From DATDCY01 sp031406795 [NCBI: Candidatus Rokuibacteriota bacterium] (GTDB taxonomy: Bacteria > JAUVQV01): a stretch of 39,402 bases of DNA. The stretch is from positions 1 to 39,402 of the forward strand of contig JANOHV010000018.1 in assembly GCA_031406795.1 (NCBI GenBank), written 5' to 3'. A program made the position numbers and the translations under genes. Within the stretch, counting starts at the first letter, position 1; every line of letters starts with the position of its first letter. Shown here piece after piece: positions 1 through 7,874 of the stretch. Under the pieces are notes generated by a model, which worked only from the letters and a program-made list of their open reading frames with translations, was not told the DNA's origin and made no database searches.

Positions 1-213
1 TTCGGCATCGAGGCGAACGACTACCGCTTCGCGAAGACCTCGGGGTTCGCGCCGGTCGAGACCTCCCGCCCCGGCGCTGCCCTGCGTCACGGTGTCAGGG
101 ATGTCCTTGGGGCCCTGGTAGGTGCCGGTGACGAAGACGCCGGGGCGGGAGGTCTCGACCGGCGCGAACCCCGAGGTCTTCGCGAAGCGGTAGTCGTTCG
201 CCTCGATGCCGAA
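1..213. repeat. perfect 76-bp inverted repeat at the window edge (fold-back)
   Basis: Bases 1-76 are the exact reverse complement of 138-213, separated by a 61-base loop (77-137). Both arms encode the same piece of HdrA, in opposite directions. The junction falls inside the hdrA reading frame, directly after the codons for VTQGSA. A perfect coding fold-back at a sequence end is most simply a library or assembly chimera; a real inverted duplication is possible but less likely. Confidence 0.9.
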
Positions 214-2751
214 GATCTCCGCGAACTGCGCCGCGTCCTTGTGCGGCTCGAAGCCGACCGAGAGGACGACCATGTCGAAGACCTCGTCGACCAGCTTGCC
301 GTCCTCGAGCGCATGGCGCAGCACCAGGTTGCCGGTCTCCGGCTCCTCGCGGACCGCCGAGATCATCGCTCGCTGGTACTTCACCCCGTACTCGTTCTTC
401 GCCCGCTCGACGTATTTGTCGAAATCCTTGCCGAAGGCGCGCATCTCCATGAAGAAGATCTTCGGCTCGATGTGCGCGTCGTGCTCCTTGGCGATGATCG
501 CCTGTTTGGTCGCGTACATGCAGCAGACCGAGGAGCACCAGGGGTTGGCGTTGTGCGGGTCGCGCGAGCCGACGCACTGGATCCAGGCGACCTTCACCGG
601 GTGCCTGGCGTCCGAGGGGCGCTTCACGACGCCCTTGGAGGGGCCGGAGGCGGAGAGAATCCGCTCGAACTGGATCGAGGTCACCACGTTCGGCCAGCGC
701 CCGAGGCCGAGTTCGCCGCGCACGCGGCCGTCGTAGAGCTGGGCGCCGGGGGCGAGGATCACCGCGCCGACCTGGAGTTCGACCTGTTCCTCGTAGGGCG
801 AATCGTGCACGATCGCCTTGGCCAGGCAGGCGTCGACGCAGAAGTAGCACTCGCAGCAGCCGGCGCAGTTGAGACAGCGCCCGGCCTCCTTGACCGCCAC
901 GGCCTCCGGGAAACCCAGTTCGGTCTCCTTGAAGTTGCCGCGGCGCTCGGCCAGCGGCAGTTTGGGCATGCCCGCCTTCGGGCTGGTGGCGACTCCCGCG
1001 ATATCCTTGATGAATTTCGTGCGATCCTTGAGCTTCGGGCGGTTCTCGTGCATGTCCAGGCCGCGCAGGTACCGGTGGATCGACTCCGCGCCGTTGCGGC
1101 CCATGCCGATCGCCTGCACCACGGTGCTCGGGCCGGTGACCGCGTCGCCGCCGGCGAAGACGCCGGGCCGGCTCGTGGCCAGCGTCGCCGGGTCGGCCTC
1201 GAAGCACTGCCACTTGTTGGTCTTGAGGTTCTCGCCCTCGAGGCCGGCCAGATCCGGCTCCTGGCTGATCGCGGCGATCAGCACGTCGCAGGGGAGAACG
1301 TAGTTGGAGCCCTCGATCGGAACCGGACGGCGACGGCCGCTCTTGTCCGGCTCGCCGAGCTGCATCTTCTGGACCTCCAGCCCGGTGACCTTGCCGTTCG
1401 CCCCGATGACCCGGACCGGGGCCACGAGGGTCTGGATCTTCACGCCCTCCTCCTCGGCCTCCTCGATCTCCCAGGCGTTGGCGGGCATCTCGGGGACGGT
1501 GCGCCGGTAGGCGATCACGACCTCGGCGCCGAGGCGCAGCGAGGTGCGCGCCGAGTCGATCGCCGCGTTGCCGCCGCCGACAACGACGACCTTTTTGCCG
1601 GCGTAGTCCGGCTTGTTGTCGAGGTTGACGTCGCGCAAGAATGCGATGCAGTCGAGCACCTCGGGGAAGTCCTTCTCGCCGGGGATCTGCAGCTGCAGCG
1701 CCTTGTGCGTGCCGAGCGCGACGAAGACCGCCTTGAAACCGTCCTTCTGCAGCGAGTCGATCGTGAAGTCCTTACCCAGCGCCTGGTTGACCTTGAGCTC
1801 GACGCCGAGCGAGCAGATCTGGTCGATCTCCTTCTGGACCACGTCCTTCGGAAGGCGGTAGGCGGGGATCGAGACGCGCAGCATGCCGCCGGCGACCGGC
1901 AGCTTCTCGAAGACCGTCACCCGGTAGCCCTTGAGCGCGAGATCGCGCGCGCAGGTCATGCCCGCGGGACCGCTGCCCACGACCGCGACCTTCTCGAGCT
2001 TTTCGGCCGGGAGCGCCGGGACTTGAAAGCCGCCGTGCCCGTCCTCCCAGTCGGTCAAAAAGCGCTTGAGATAGCAGATCTGCACCGGCGCGTCGACGTC
2101 CCCGCGGCGGCAGGCGCTCTCGCAGGGGTGCGTGCAGACACGGCCGATCGACGCCGGGAACGGGTTCGTGCGCCGGACGACCTCGAGGGCCTCCGTGTAG
2201 CGGCCCGCGGCGGTCAGCGTCACGTAGGCGTGCGCGTTGACCTCGGCCGGGCAGTCGACGCGGCAGGGGGAGATCCCCACCTTGTCGACGGTCACGATGC
2301 CGGGCACGGCCTGCGCGTAGCGCCGGTTGATCGCCGTGCGCTTGACAAGGCCCTGGTCGTACTCGCTGGGCACGAAGACCGGGCACTTCTCGACGCACGC
2401 CATGCAGCCGGTGCACTTCTTGGGGTCGATGAACCGGGACTTCTTCAGGACTTTTGCCGTGAAGTCCCCGGCGGCGCCGGCGAGCGCCGTGACCTCGGAC
2501 TGCGTCAGGATGTTTATATTCATGTGGCGGCCCGCCGAGACCATCTTCGGCGAGATCATGCACATCGCGCAGTCGCCGGTCGGGAAGGTCTTGTCCAGCG
2601 AGGACATCGTCCCGCCGATCGAGGACTCCTTCTGCACCAGATGGACCTTGAAGCCGCTGTCGGCCAGGTCCAGGGCGGCCTGCATGCCGCCGATGCCGCC
2701 GCCGACGACGAGAACCGACCCGCGCTTGCCGCTCGACGAGAGAACGCTCAT
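1..2751 (-). CDS. hdrA: HdrA-like FAD/Fe-S oxidoreductase with internal GltD-like module (3' end missing)
   Basis: Electron-transferring flavoprotein of the heterodisulfide reductase A family, probably cytoplasmic and complexed with the HdrB and HdrC encoded just upstream. The N-terminus has an FAD Rossmann motif (VVGGGIGG, about residues 15-22) and the HdrA stretch TGDCAMCMISPK, then a ferredoxin motif CTGCMACVEKC (about 111-121). A glutamate-synthase small-subunit (GltD)-like module is inserted: Cys cluster CRVDCPAE (about 158), FAD motif VVGSGPAGM (about 255) and a second dinucleotide motif VVVVGGGNAA (about 387). HdrA features return at CLNCAGCCECYFCVDAC (about 624) and WCSSVCCMYATK. ATG start at 2751. 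The frame stays open to base 1, but bases 1-76 are an inverted copy of 138-213, so the genuine protein is followed only to ...VTQGSA; the true C-terminus is absent. The inserted module suggests NAD(P)H as an electron donor or acceptor; that is inference. Confidence 0.9.
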   Translation of the reverse strand, partial: MSVLSSSGKRGSVLVVGGGIGGMQAALDLADSGFKVHLVQKESSIGGTMSSLDKTFPTGDCAMCMISPKMVSAGRHMNINILTQSEVTALAGAAGDFTAKVLKKSRFIDPKKCTGCMACVEKCPVFVPSEYDQGLVKRTAINRRYAQAVPGIVTVDKVGISPCRVDCPAEVNAHAYVTLTAAGRYTEALEVVRRTNPFPASIGRVCTHPCESACRRGDVDAPVQICYLKRFLTDWEDGHGGFQVPALPAEKLEKVAVVGSGPAGMTCARDLALKGYRVTVFEKLPVAGGMLRVSIPAYRLPKDVVQKEIDQICSLGVELKVNQALGKDFTIDSLQKDGFKAVFVALGTHKALQLQIPGEKDFPEVLDCIAFLRDVNLDNKPDYAGKKVVVVGGGNAAIDSARTSLRLGAEVVIAYRRTVPEMPANAWEIEEAEEEGVKIQTLVAPVRVIGANGKVTGLEVQKMQLGEPDKSGRRRPVPIEGSNYVLPCDVLIAAISQEPDLAGLEGENLKTNKWQCFEADPATLATSRPGVFAGGDAVTGPSTVVQAIGMGRNGAESIHRYLRGLDMHENRPKLKDRTKFIKDIAGVATSPKAGMPKLPLAERRGNFKETELGFPEAVAVKEAGRCLNCAGCCECYFCVDACLAKAIVHDSPYEEQVELQVGAVILAPGAQLYDGRVRGELGLGRWPNVVTSIQFERILSASGPSKGVVKRPSDARHPVKVAWIQCVGSRDPHNANPWCSSVCCMYATKQAIIAKEHDAHIEPKIFFMEMRAFGKDFDKYVERAKNEYGVKYQRAMISAVREEPETGNLVLRHALEDGKLVDEVFDMVVLSVGFEPHKDAAQFAEIFGIEANDYRFAKTSGFAPVETSRPGVFVTGTYQGPKDIPDTVTQGSAGAGGLDRREPRGLREAVVVRLDAE

Positions 2752-2764
2752 GCTGACCTCGTGC

Positions 2765-2825
2765 GGGAGGGGATCAACCCCTCCCCTACGTACGTGCCGA
2801 CTGCAGGTGCGGGATTCATTCCCGC
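2765..2825. repeat. pair of REP-like hairpins between hdrB and hdrA
   Basis: The 106-base hdrB-hdrA gap holds two perfect hairpins. The first has arms GGGAGGGG (2765-2772) and CCCCTCCC (2778-2785) around ATCAA. The second has arms GCGGGA (2809-2814) and TCCCGC (2820-2825) around TTCAT. Short palindromes of this style are common as REP-like intergenic repeats. They could modulate hdrA expression relative to hdrCB by mRNA stabilisation or partial termination; neither stem is followed by a clear U-tract. Confidence 0.6.
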
Positions 2826-2857
2826 CCGAAAGAACGAAACGACCGAAGTCCGATTGT

Positions 2858-3733
2858 TCATGCCAATCTCAATTTCTTAAGCAACTCGACGGCCTCCTCG
2901 AGATGGCGGTCGATCTGCAGCTCGACGGGGTTCATGCCGAGAGCGATCCCGAGCAGTTCGGTGATCAGGTAGACCGGGAGCCGCTCGCGGATCCCGTGCT
3001 TCTCGCGGACCTGGTCCTGGTAGGCGTCGAGATTGAGCTGACACATCGGACAGGTCGCGACGAAGCAGTTCGCGCCCCGCGCGATCGCGTCCCGCATGAT
3101 CTTCGCCATCAGCAACAGCGCCTGGTCGGTGTCGTTCACGGACGCGGAGGCCCCGCAACAATCGGTCTTCAGGCCCCACTCGATCGGCTCGGCCCCGAGC
3201 GCCCGGCAGACGATCTCCATCCCCTGCGGGTTCTCGACGTCGTCCGACACCGGGACCTCGCTCGGAAAGCGGGACAGCAGGCAGCCGTAATACGCGGCCG
3301 GCTTCAGGCCATCGAGCCGCTTCTGCACCTTGCGCGCGAGCTCGCCGGAGCGGACCTTCGGCAGCAGCACCTCGAGGATGGTCGAGACCTTGATCCGGCC
3401 GGAGACTTTCGCGCCGAGTTCGGCGTTGATCTCGGCCGTCAGTTTCGGGTCGGCGGCCAGACGCTGCTGGGCCACCAGGGTCCGGCTGTAGCACGAGGAG
3501 CAGGGAATCATGATCTCGGCGAGGCCGGTGGCGTCCGCGATGCCGAGATTGCGCGCCGGCAGCGCGAGCGCGAGGAAATCGTTGATCTTCGCCGCCGAGG
3601 TCGCGCCGCAGCAGTTCCAGTCCTCGATCTCGCGCAGCGCGATGTCGAGCTTCGGCAGCACCGTCTTGCACTGCACGTCGTAGAGCTCCGACGAGGCGTG
3701 CAGCGAACAGCCCGGGAAATAGGCGACTTCCAT
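2858..3733 (-). CDS. hdrB: HdrB-like CCG-domain heterodisulfide reductase subunit B
   Basis: Subunit B of a heterodisulfide-reductase-type complex, 291 residues, the usual size for HdrB. The family binds unusual [4Fe-4S] clusters through two CCG domains and in methanogens is the site of disulfide reduction; in bacteria the substrate is often unknown. Seen here: N-terminal FPGCSLHAS, first CCG motif NWNCCGATSA with downstream CSSCYSR, and second CCG motif KTDCCGASAS with downstream CPMCQLN, so both cysteine sets are intact. ATG at 3733 follows GGAGAGAGG at good spacing. It lies 29 bases after hdrC and 106 before hdrA in one transcription unit. The physiological disulfide or other substrate cannot be read from the sequence. 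Confidence 0.93.
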   Translation of the reverse strand: MEVAYFPGCSLHASSELYDVQCKTVLPKLDIALREIEDWNCCGATSAAKINDFLALALPARNLGIADATGLAEIMIPCSSCYSRTLVAQQRLAADPKLTAEINAELGAKVSGRIKVSTILEVLLPKVRSGELARKVQKRLDGLKPAAYYGCLLSRFPSEVPVSDDVENPQGMEIVCRALGAEPIEWGLKTDCCGASASVNDTDQALLLMAKIMRDAIARGANCFVATCPMCQLNLDAYQDQVREKHGIRERLPVYLITELLGIALGMNPVELQIDRHLEEAVELLKKLRLA

Positions 3734-3762
3734 CTGATGTCCTCTCTCCGACGCGTCCGTCG

Positions 3763-4356
3763 CTACGCGCCCGACTTGCGGAAGAGCGCCTTGATCTCGC
3801 CCTTGTTCTTCACCGACTCGTACTTGAGGTGCATCCGCTTCTTCTGCATCATCGCCTTGCCGAGCTTCGCCTGGGACGCGACCTCTTCGATGGCCGCCTT
3901 GAGCCCGCCGCGCTTGAACTCGCCGAGCGCCGCCTGCATCTCGTACATGCCCATGCCAACCAGTTCGTTGAACCGCCCAGCCTGCCCCGCGGCCTTGACG
4001 AACGCGCCGTGGAACGCCGCGACCTTCGGCAACAACGGCTCGAGGTGGGCCTTCTTGCCCATCTGCTTGAGCACCTCGGTGATGCGCGCGGTCTGGATGT
4101 TGTTCGGGCAGCGGGTGCCGCAGGTGTAGCAGGCGACGCATTTCCAGACGAGCATGTTCTCCAGGGCGCCCTTGGTGTCGCCGAGCAGGATCATCCGGAT
4201 CAACCGGTCGGGCGTCACGACGCTCTCCACGCCGACGGGGCAGCCGGCGGCGCAGCGGCGGCACTGGTAGCAAGCCAGCAGGTTCTGGCCCGAGCGCTCA
4301 GCCACCTCCTGCGCGAGCGACGGCGCGGCCTCGACCTTCAACGCCCCGGCGGTCAT
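3763..4356 (-). CDS. hdrC: HdrC-like 4Fe-4S heterodisulfide reductase subunit C
   Basis: Ferredoxin-like subunit C that relays electrons between HdrA and HdrB; 197 residues. Two cluster motifs are visible: CYQCRRCAAGCPV near residue 27 and CVACYTCGTRCPNN near residue 67, each CX2CX2CX3CP. The frame is open further upstream to 4428, but the ATG at 4356 is chosen because GGGAGGTG lies 5 bases before it and a good sigma70-type promoter sits at 4400-4428, inside the longer frame. It is the first gene of hdrCBA. The lysine- and methionine-rich C-terminal region (about residues 150-197) is helical-looking and has no recognised motif. Confidence 0.93.
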   Translation of the reverse strand: MTAGALKVEAAPSLAQEVAERSGQNLLACYQCRRCAAGCPVGVESVVTPDRLIRMILLGDTKGALENMLVWKCVACYTCGTRCPNNIQTARITEVLKQMGKKAHLEPLLPKVAAFHGAFVKAAGQAGRFNELVGMGMYEMQAALGEFKRGGLKAAIEEVASQAKLGKAMMQKKRMHLKYESVKNKGEIKALFRKSGA

Positions 4357-4399
4357 TCCGACACCTCCCGCAGTTGAACCTCTGATTGTTTCGGGTGCG

Positions 4400-4428
4400 A
4401 TTCTCGAACAGTCTCGCCGCGGTGTCAA
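4400..4428 (-). promoter_or_regulatory. sigma70-type promoter for hdrCBA
   Basis: On the minus strand a perfect -35 TTGACA (4428-4423) is followed after 17 bases by GAGAAT (4405-4400; 4/6 to consensus). The predicted start near 4393 gives a leader of about 37 bases before the hdrC ATG. Confidence 0.55.
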
Positions 4429-4534
4429 GAACTATAGATCGGCGGGAAAATGGCAGAGAATTTGCCGGGTTCCCTCAGGTCCCCGCGGGGATCGCCGCAC
4501 GATCCCGGCGGAGTGGATCCGGTGAATGGGGAGC

Positions 4535-4563
4535 TTGACAAACCACCGCCGATGGCAAATATT
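4535..4563 (+). promoter_or_regulatory. candidate promoter for the PhnD-type sensor kinase
   Basis: Perfect TTGACA (4535-4540), then 17 bases, then AATATT (4558-4563; 4/6 match) in a locally AT-rich patch. The leader to the GTG start at 4669 would be about 100 bases. Confidence 0.35.
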
Positions 4564-4668
4564 GTGAATTGTAGAGCAAGCCTCTTGTCGCCGGTTCAAC
4601 GCGAAGCACGGTACGAGTTTTTGTCGCTGGGCGATTGGCAGCGTTCCCACGCCACGGGAGGTGTTGCC

Positions 4669-7600
4669 GTGTACCGCACCATGCAGCGCGCAATCGCGAC
4701 AGCGGTCCTCCTCGCGCTGCTCGCTGTGTTCCTCCCGGCCGCAGCGCTCCCCGCCTCGCCGCCTGTCACCGTCAGAATCGGCGTTCTGGTCAACCGCAGC
4801 CCGGGCGAGACCGTCAGGATCTGGTCACCCACTGCGGAGTACCTCGGCGCGCAGATTCCCGGTTTCGCCTTCACGATCGTCCCGCTCGAATTCCGCCGGA
4901 TCGTCGCCGCGGTCGGCCGCGGCGAAGTCGATTTCGTGCTCGCGAACCCCTCGATCTATGTCGAACTCGAAACCCGGCACGACACCACGCGGCTCGTGAC
5001 GCTAAAGAACGCGGAAGCTTCCTCCCGATTCGGCGGGGTGATCTTCTGCCGGGCCTCCCGAAACGACATCCGCGAACTCGGCGATCTGCGGGGCAAGTCC
5101 TTCGCGGCTGTGAACGAGGCGTCGCTCGACGGTTGGCAGGTCGCCTGGCGGGAGTTGATGGCCGACGGCATCGACCCGCTCCGCGACTTCTCCGCGCTGG
5201 CCTTCCTGCAGACGCACGACGCCGTCGTAAGCGCCGTGCGGGACGGCAGGTTCGACGCCGGCACCGTGCGGACCGACATCCTCGAGCGCCTGGCCAGGGC
5301 CGGGCTGATCAGCATGGCCGACTACCGCATCGTGAATCCCCAACGGCGCGCCGATTTCCCGTTCGTCGTCAGTACCCGGCTCTATCCCGAATGGCCATTC
5401 GCCAAAGTCTACGGCACCCCCGAGGCGCTCGCGAAGAAGGTGGCCGTGTCGTTGTTGAGCATGAGCCCCGACAGCCCCGCCGCACTCGCTGCCGACCTCG
5501 CGGGCTGGACGACGCCGCTGGTCTACCAGCCCGTTCACGATCTGATGAAGGAGCTGCGCATCGGCCCTTACCGCGATTTCGGCAAGATCCCGCTGCGGGC
5601 CGCACTGCTGCTGTACTGGTACTGGGTCGCCCTGGCCGCCCTCGCACTGGTCGCGATGGGGGGGATCACGACCCACCTCGTCCGGCTGAACCGCAGGCTG
5701 AGGCAATCGCGGGAGGAGTTGGAAGATTCCCGACGGGGGCTCGAAGCGCAAGTTCTGGCGCGGACCGCCGATCTGGAGCGAAGCAATGCCGACCTTCGAC
5801 ACGAGGTCAACCAGCGCAAGCAAGCCGAACTGGACAGCCACCTGGCGCGCGAGGAATGGGAGCTGACCTTCAACAGCATCCCGGATCTGATCGCGATCAT
5901 CGGCACCGACTACCGCGTTCTCAAGGTCAACCGTTCCCTGGCGGAGAAGGTGGGCAGACCCCCGGAAGCGCTTGTCGGTGAGACCTGCTCCGTCATCATC
6001 TGCGGCGCCGGGAAACCGGCCGCCCTGTGTCCGCACCCGCTGACGCAGGCGGATGGCGGGATTCATTCCAGCGAAATGCACCTCGTGCATCTCGGGGGCG
6101 ATTTCCTCGTGACGACATCGCCTCTCAACGACGCGGAGGGGGGCTCGATCGGGGTCGTTCACATCTGCCGCGACATCACCGCCGCGGTTCGCGCGCGGCA
6201 GGAGCGGGAAGAGGCGCGGCGATTTCTGCAGGCAGTCATCGACGGGGTCAGCGAAGAGATCATGGTCATCGCGCCGGATCACCGGGTCGTGCTGATGAAC
6301 CTCGCGGCGCGCGAAGTCACAAGCGCCGACACCTACTGCTATTGCCTCTCGCACGGCAGAGACACGCCGTGCGAGGACGACCACCCCTGCCCCCTGCAAA
6401 CCGTCATCGAGACGAAGAAGCCGGTAACCGTCACCCACACGCACCGGCGCCGCAGCGGCGCCGCGTTCCAGGTCGAGATCCTGGCCTCACCGATCTTCGA
6501 CGCCCACGGCGAGGTCAAGTTCGTCGTGGAAGCCTGCCGGGACGTCACCGAGAAGCTGGCCCTGGGAGCGCTGCAGCAAAAGGTGCAGGAACAACGGTCG
6601 CAGGAGCAGAAGGAGCAGTCGATCGCCACGCTGGCGGGAGGAATCGCCCATGATTTCAACAACATCCTGATGGGGGTCATCGGTAACGCGGAACTCCTCG
6701 CGCTGATCTCCCCCGCCACGGAACCGCAACAGGAGCGAATCGGCACCATCATCGAACTCTCGAAACGCATGGCGCACCTGACCGGGCAGCTCCTGGCCTA
6801 CTCGCGACAGGGCGCATACGAGCGCCGGGAACTCTCGCTCAATGACGCCGTGGCGGAGGCGGCCGGTCTGGCGCACCCGCGACCAGCGAGCGCGGTCGAG
6901 GTGAAGGCGCAGTATCAGCAGGACTTGTGGCCGGTCCTGGCCGACCCGAGCCAGATCAGTCAGGTCCTGGTCAGCCTGCTGACCAACGCGTTCGAGGCCA
7001 TGGAGACCGGCGGCGGCCGCCTGAGCATTCTCACGGAGAACATCCGCGGGAAGGCGGCCTGGGAGTGCAGCCTCAAGCACCACCACCCGGGGGGCGATTT
7101 TGTCCATCTGAGGATTGCGGACAGCGGTCACGGCATTCCGGCCGACATCCAGCCCCGGATCTTCGACCCGTTCTTCACGACACGATTCATGGGCCGCGGC
7201 CTGGGCCTGTCGGCCGCATTGGGAATCGTCCGGAATCACGGCGGCTGCATCTCGGTCGAGAGCGCGCCGGGACGGGGCGCTTCGTTCGACGTCTATCTTC
7301 CGGCTCAGGCTGCGGCAGCAACCGACGGGGAACCGCAGCGTCGGCCGAAGGCGTACCCGGCAAGAAAGATCCTGGTGGTGGAAGACGAAGCGACGGTACT
7401 CGCGCTTCTTCAGACGCTGCTCGCCCGATTGGGTTTCGAGGCGATCCCGGCCGAAAGCGGCGCCAGGGCCCTGGCGCTCTTCGCCGCGGAGCGCAAGGAC
7501 ATCGCGCTGGCCATCCTCGACATTCAGATGGAAGGCATGGACGGCAAACAACTCGCCCGGGAGCTGAAGACGATCGATCCCGACCTCAAGGTGCTGATCT

Positions 7601-7725
7601 CGAGCGGCTACGACGAACAAACGGCGCTGCTGGGTCTGGAGCGGCGCTACTTCGAAGGCTTCATCCACAAGCCCTACGGCCTGGACGGACTGCGAACCGC
7701 CCTCTTGCGGCTCCTCGGGGACTGA
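4669..7725 (+). CDS. hybrid histidine kinase with PhnD-like periplasmic sensor, two PAS domains and receiver
   Basis: Membrane sensor kinase of 1018 residues. Order: signal peptide (about 1-30), PhnD-like (phosphonate-binding type) periplasmic domain (about 33-300; RIGVLVNRSPGE, DFVLANPSIYV), one membrane helix (about 310-335), coiled coil (about 340-395), PAS1 (about 400-505), PAS2 (about 515-635), HisKA with phospho-acceptor His in GGIAHDFNNIL (about 660), HATPase_c (N-box NAFEAM, DSGHGI, GRGLGLS), and C-terminal receiver (acidic VEDE, phospho-Asp in ILDIQM about 951, Lys in HKPYG). PAS2 has a Cys cluster (CYCLSHGRDTPCEDDHPCPL) and PAS1 a weaker one. GTG at 4669 is chosen because GGGAGGTG (4656-4663) lies 5 bases upstream; ATG 4681 is the alternative. 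The same sensor fold occurs in TtrS (tetrathionate), so an oxyanion ligand is plausible but unproven. No output-domain regulator is adjacent. Confidence 0.9.
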   Translation: MYRTMQRAIATAVLLALLAVFLPAAALPASPPVTVRIGVLVNRSPGETVRIWSPTAEYLGAQIPGFAFTIVPLEFRRIVAAVGRGEVDFVLANPSIYVELETRHDTTRLVTLKNAEASSRFGGVIFCRASRNDIRELGDLRGKSFAAVNEASLDGWQVAWRELMADGIDPLRDFSALAFLQTHDAVVSAVRDGRFDAGTVRTDILERLARAGLISMADYRIVNPQRRADFPFVVSTRLYPEWPFAKVYGTPEALAKKVAVSLLSMSPDSPAALAADLAGWTTPLVYQPVHDLMKELRIGPYRDFGKIPLRAALLLYWYWVALAALALVAMGGITTHLVRLNRRLRQSREELEDSRRGLEAQVLARTADLERSNADLRHEVNQRKQAELDSHLAREEWELTFNSIPDLIAIIGTDYRVLKVNRSLAEKVGRPPEALVGETCSVIICGAGKPAALCPHPLTQADGGIHSSEMHLVHLGGDFLVTTSPLNDAEGGSIGVVHICRDITAAVRARQEREEARRFLQAVIDGVSEEIMVIAPDHRVVLMNLAAREVTSADTYCYCLSHGRDTPCEDDHPCPLQTVIETKKPVTVTHTHRRRSGAAFQVEILASPIFDAHGEVKFVVEACRDVTEKLALGALQQKVQEQRSQEQKEQSIATLAGGIAHDFNNILMGVIGNAELLALISPATEPQQERIGTIIELSKRMAHLTGQLLAYSRQGAYERRELSLNDAVAEAAGLAHPRPASAVEVKAQYQQDLWPVLADPSQISQVLVSLLTNAFEAMETGGGRLSILTENIRGKAAWECSLKHHHPGGDFVHLRIADSGHGIPADIQPRIFDPFFTTRFMGRGLGLSAALGIVRNHGGCISVESAPGRGASFDVYLPAQAAAATDGEPQRRPKAYPARKILVVEDEATVLALLQTLLARLGFEAIPAESGARALALFAAERKDIALAILDIQMEGMDGKQLARELKTIDPDLKVLISSGYDEQTALLGLERRYFEGFIHKPYGLDGLRTALLRLLGD

Positions 7726-7743
7726 TCCGGCAGCGGTCCTAGC

Positions 7744-7760
7744 GCGGGCTTTTTGCCCGC
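7744..7760. other. short hairpin between convergent kinase and bioA
   Basis: GCGGGC (7744-7749), loop TTTTT, GCCCGC (7755-7760), between two convergent genes. A terminator role is possible, but no T-tract follows the stem on either strand, so this is only a candidate. The rest of 7726-7874 shows nothing recognisable. Confidence 0.3.
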
Positions 7761-7874
7761 AAGACTATGCAGGCTTGTCAATGAGAACGTTTTTGATTCG
7801 GCATTTCGATCGGCACTGTTCGAAAAGGTTGTTTGAAATCGTCGCGCCGCGCGATGATTTCCGGGAATAGTAGA

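Larger units (their letters stand above)
4357..4668. other. divergent intergenic region, hdrC / sensor kinase
   Basis: 312 bases between divergent genes. It holds the hdrC promoter (4400-4428) and a candidate promoter for the kinase (4535-4563). The stretch 4450-4668 is open in frame with the kinase, but is judged untranslated because the ribosome-binding site lies at 4656-4663 and the signal peptide starts just after it. No other structure was seen. Confidence 0.5.

Noticed and set aside
241-2880. Very long open plus-strand frame opposite hdrA (879 codons)
   Set aside because: Low-complexity Arg/Asp/Leu/Val-rich translation without motifs, antisense to a clear HdrA; a GC-rich codon-bias shadow.
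4357-4428. N-terminal extension of hdrC
   Set aside because: The extension overlaps the best promoter boxes, and GGGAGGTG precedes the ATG at 4356.
4450-4668. N-terminal extension of the sensor kinase
   Set aside because: The signal peptide and ribosome-binding site place the start at 4669, and a promoter candidate lies inside the extension.
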